Of a stretch of DNA of 8,334 nucleotides, positions 6,922 through 8,334 are shown in pieces (position 1 is the stretch's first letter; every line of letters begins with the position of its first letter). The notes under the pieces are model-generated. The model made no database searches. It saw only the letters and a list, made by a program, of their open reading frames with translations, and had not been told where the DNA came from. The stretch is from CAYYDH01 sp964470615 (GTDB taxonomy: Bacteria; Patescibacteriota; Minisyncoccia; Minisyncoccales; GWA2-38-27). The DNA is taken from contig CAYYDH010000024.1 in NCBI GenBank assembly GCA_964470615.1, positions 1-8,334 of the forward strand, given 5' to 3'. Position numbers and translations under genes: made by a program.

Positions 6922-7833
6922 TCAGTTTCCTAATTTTTCAAACCACTCTTTGGTTTTTTGGACTCCGGCAATCAAATCGGTTTTTGGCTGCCAGTCTAAA
7001 AGTTCCTGAGCCAAAGAAGTGTCTGCTTGCGTATTAAGGGGGTCTCCGGTTCTAGGCGGAAGATACTGGACCTGGCCTCCGATAATTTTGCTCAAGTAAT
7101 TGACTGAATAAGATTTTTTCTGCCCGATATTAATTATTTCTCCTCCTGTTATCTTACTGCTTTCCATGGCTTTGATGTTGGCTAAAACCGCATCGTCAAC
7201 ATAACAAAAACTCCTGGTCTGATCTCCTGAGCCAAAAATTGTCAGGGGTTTATTCTCGGCTTTCAGGCGTAAAAACTTGCCGATTACCAAGCTGTAATCA
7301 GAATCGAAATCAATCCTCGGCCCGTAAATGTTGAAGTATCTTAGAGACACAATCGGCGTGTTATAAAGATTGGTAAATAATCTGGCCGTTTGCTCTCCTA
7401 CTAGTTTTTGCAGGCCGTAGGGGCTGATTGGATTAGGTTTCATATCTTCTTTAAGGGGCAATTTCTCCTGTTCTCCGTAAACAGAAGACGAGGAGGCAAA
7501 AATTATTCTTTTAACCTTAGATTCAATGGCTGCTTTAAAAACATTCATCGTGCCTATGATATTCACCCTAGAAGTGCCAATTGGGTCTTTAATTGAAAGA
7601 GGCACCCTGGGAATAGCAGCTAGATGAAAGACATTATCAACGCCCTTGAAAACGGGCCTAATCTTTTCAAAATCACAAATATCCAGCCGATAAAAATCAG
7701 CTTCAGGATGCAGGTTCTCTTTCTTCCCGCTTGAAAGGTTATCAATAACCTTAACCTTGTGGCCTTGCTCTATTAATTGGCCTACAAGATGGCTGCCGAT
7801 AAACCCGGCGCCACCCGTAACTAAGCATTCCAT
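6922..7833 (-). CDS. NAD-dependent nucleotide-sugar epimerase/dehydratase (GalE-like)
   Basis: This 303-residue extended short-chain dehydrogenase resembles UDP-glucose or UDP-GlcNAc 4-epimerases. It has the NAD-binding GGAGFIG (7-13), an acidic ribose-binding Asp31, Asp51 in LDICD, HLAAIPRVPLSIKDP (70-84), SSSSVYG (114-120) and the catalytic pair Tyr139-x3-Lys143 in SPYGLQK. Further along are RYFNIYGPR, SFCYVDD and the C-terminal PPRTGDP...QADTS, a common end in UDP-sugar 4-epimerases. It would supply an epimerised UDP-hexose or UDP-HexNAc in the cytoplasm, either for the glycan backbone or as a precursor of the NeuB substrate. The ATG at 7833 overlaps the end of the upstream membrane-protein gene by 13 bases, and no ribosome site is visible, which suggests coupled translation. 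Substrate not assignable from sequence alone. Confidence 0.9.
   Translation of the reverse strand: MECLVTGGAGFIGSHLVGQLIEQGHKVKVIDNLSSGKKENLHPEADFYRLDICDFEKIRPVFKGVDNVFHLAAIPRVPLSIKDPIGTSRVNIIGTMNVFKAAIESKVKRIIFASSSSVYGEQEKLPLKEDMKPNPISPYGLQKLVGEQTARLFTNLYNTPIVSLRYFNIYGPRIDFDSDYSLVIGKFLRLKAENKPLTIFGSGDQTRSFCYVDDAVLANIKAMESSKITGGEIINIGQKKSYSVNYLSKIIGGQVQYLPPRTGDPLNTQADTSLAQELLDWQPKTDLIAGVQKTKEWFEKLGN
6926..6931 (-). promoter_or_regulatory. Shine-Dalgarno-like site for the neuA-like gene
   Basis: AGGAAA lies seven bases before the ATG at 6918, inside the end of the epimerase gene. It supports that start and is the clearest ribosome binding site in the window; most other starts here lack one. 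Confidence 0.5.
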
Positions 7834-8334
7834 AGTTTTATTAAAATATCTAATTTATTAGAAAAAACCTTGCCTATCTTGCTGCTTGACGTCCAGTTTA
7901 CCCCAAAAGGAAGCAAACACAAGAGTGACGCAAACGCTGGGATCCTTATCCTGGTGATTATGCCGAAATTGCCTATGAAAAGGGCTAATATCCCAAGGAC
8001 AAAAAAACTGAAGATAACCAAGGGTAGAATAACCCTATGTTTCTCTTTAACAGACTTTATTATCCCCTTGATTATGAAAAACAACAGAAAATACCAGGGA
8101 ATGACCTCAAGCAAAGCAAAAAGATGCTTGGATTGCTTCATTTGCCAAGGAAAGGGCCCCAACAGAGAGTTTATGAAAGAAAGCGAAGTATTCTTCAGAA
8201 AAACAAAAGGGTTCTCAAGGCCTGTTTTTATGGTAACCGAAGAATCCTTGCCTAAAACAGATGGCAGCTGCGGTTCAGTCGGCTCAGGAGCAACTGTTTC
8301 CAGAGCGATTGGCTCAATAGCAACTGGAATTGGA
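7821..8334 (-). CDS. Multi-spanning membrane protein, C-terminal part (N-terminus beyond right edge)
   Basis: The reading frame is open from the right edge to a TAG at 7821, giving 170 residues, so this is the end of a longer protein. A TTG at 8162 is inside the frame and is not needed as a start. The first ~26 residues are rich in Pro, Glu, Val and Ala (such as ETVAPEPTEP), like an extracytoplasmic linker. A soluble stretch follows, then hydrophobic segments around residues 73-93 (WYFLLFFIIKGI), 101-121 (VILPLVIFSFFVLGILALFIG) and a shorter one near 130-144. The segments NSLLGPFPWQ and GNFGIITRIRIPAF resemble conserved loops I associate with polytopic envelope-polysaccharide proteins (GT39-like or polymerase-like), but no catalytic motif is visible. 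It precedes the sugar genes and overlaps the epimerase start by 13 bases, so a role in glycan assembly or export is plausible. Function unassigned. Confidence 0.75.
   Translation of the reverse strand, partial: PIPVAIEPIALETVAPEPTEPQLPSVLGKDSSVTIKTGLENPFVFLKNTSLSFINSLLGPFPWQMKQSKHLFALLEVIPWYFLLFFIIKGIIKSVKEKHRVILPLVIFSFFVLGILALFIGNFGIITRIRIPAFASLLCLLPFGVNWTSSSKIGKVFSNKLDILIKLWNA
8281..8334 (-). repeat. Degenerate 30-bp direct repeat coding a Pro/Glu-rich linker
   Basis: On the plus strand GGCTCAGGAGCAACTG at 8281 recurs as GGCTCAATAGCAACTG at 8311, with 14 of 16 bases the same and a 30-base (10-residue) offset, inside the membrane-protein gene. In protein both units carry the pattern V-A-x-E-P. 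The right edge cuts the repeat, so more units may lie beyond. Confidence 0.45.

Noticed and set aside
7821..8162. A separate 113-residue membrane protein starting with TTG at 8162
   Set aside because: The same frame is open without a stop to the right window edge and continues sensibly, so 8162 is an internal Leu codon.

Overview
The window is a slice of a surface-polysaccharide (cell-envelope sugar) biosynthesis locus. All ten genes lie on the minus strand, so transcription runs from the right edge to the left. Coding density is near 100%: the largest gap between genes is 22 bases (5183-5204), most gaps are 1-9 bases, and one pair overlaps by 13 bases. No terminator, promoter, RNA gene, CRISPR array or insertion sequence was seen, so the window looks like the inside of one long operon with both ends beyond it.

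In transcription order: (1) the C-terminal part of a multi-spanning membrane protein with a Pro/Glu-rich segment, cut by the right edge; (2) a GalE-like NAD-dependent nucleotide-sugar epimerase/dehydratase; (3) a NeuA-like CMP-sugar synthetase; (4) a PLP-dependent class IV aminotransferase; (5) a NeuB-like sugar acid synthase; (6) a short radical SAM protein with a reduced SPASM-type C-terminus; (7) a SAM-dependent methyltransferase with an N-terminal Cys-rich, probably zinc-binding, motif; (8) a short UDP-glucose/GDP-mannose dehydrogenase; (9) a GT4 glycosyltransferase; (10) the N-terminal half of a second radical SAM protein, cut by the left edge.

The core is genes 2-6. A NeuB-like enzyme condenses PEP with an aldose to form an alpha-keto sugar acid (nonulosonic-acid type), and the NeuA-like enzyme activates it with CTP. 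An unexpected class IV aminotransferase sits between them, and a radical SAM enzyme follows four bases after neuB. No hydrolysing UDP-GlcNAc 2-epimerase (NeuC), PseB/LegB dehydratase or N-acetyltransferase is in view, so the aldose supplied to NeuB cannot be named. Genes 7-9 look like uronate formation, methylation and glycosyl transfer onto a surface glycan. The best candidate for an undescribed system is this NeuA / class IV aminotransferase / NeuB / radical SAM module, possibly making an unusual sialic-acid-like sugar.

The organism is bacterial and uses the standard code (TGA serves as a stop at the end of the epimerase gene). Several enzymes are minimal: NeuB lacks the SAF domain and the sugar dehydrogenase lacks its C-terminal domain. 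Few starts have a good Shine-Dalgarno sequence. Compact genes and trimmed enzymes would suit a Patescibacteria/CPR or similar uncultivated lineage, but this is a low-confidence inference. Hand-counted GC is about 45% over part of neuB and about 34% over the methyltransferase gene, which may be a later acquisition.
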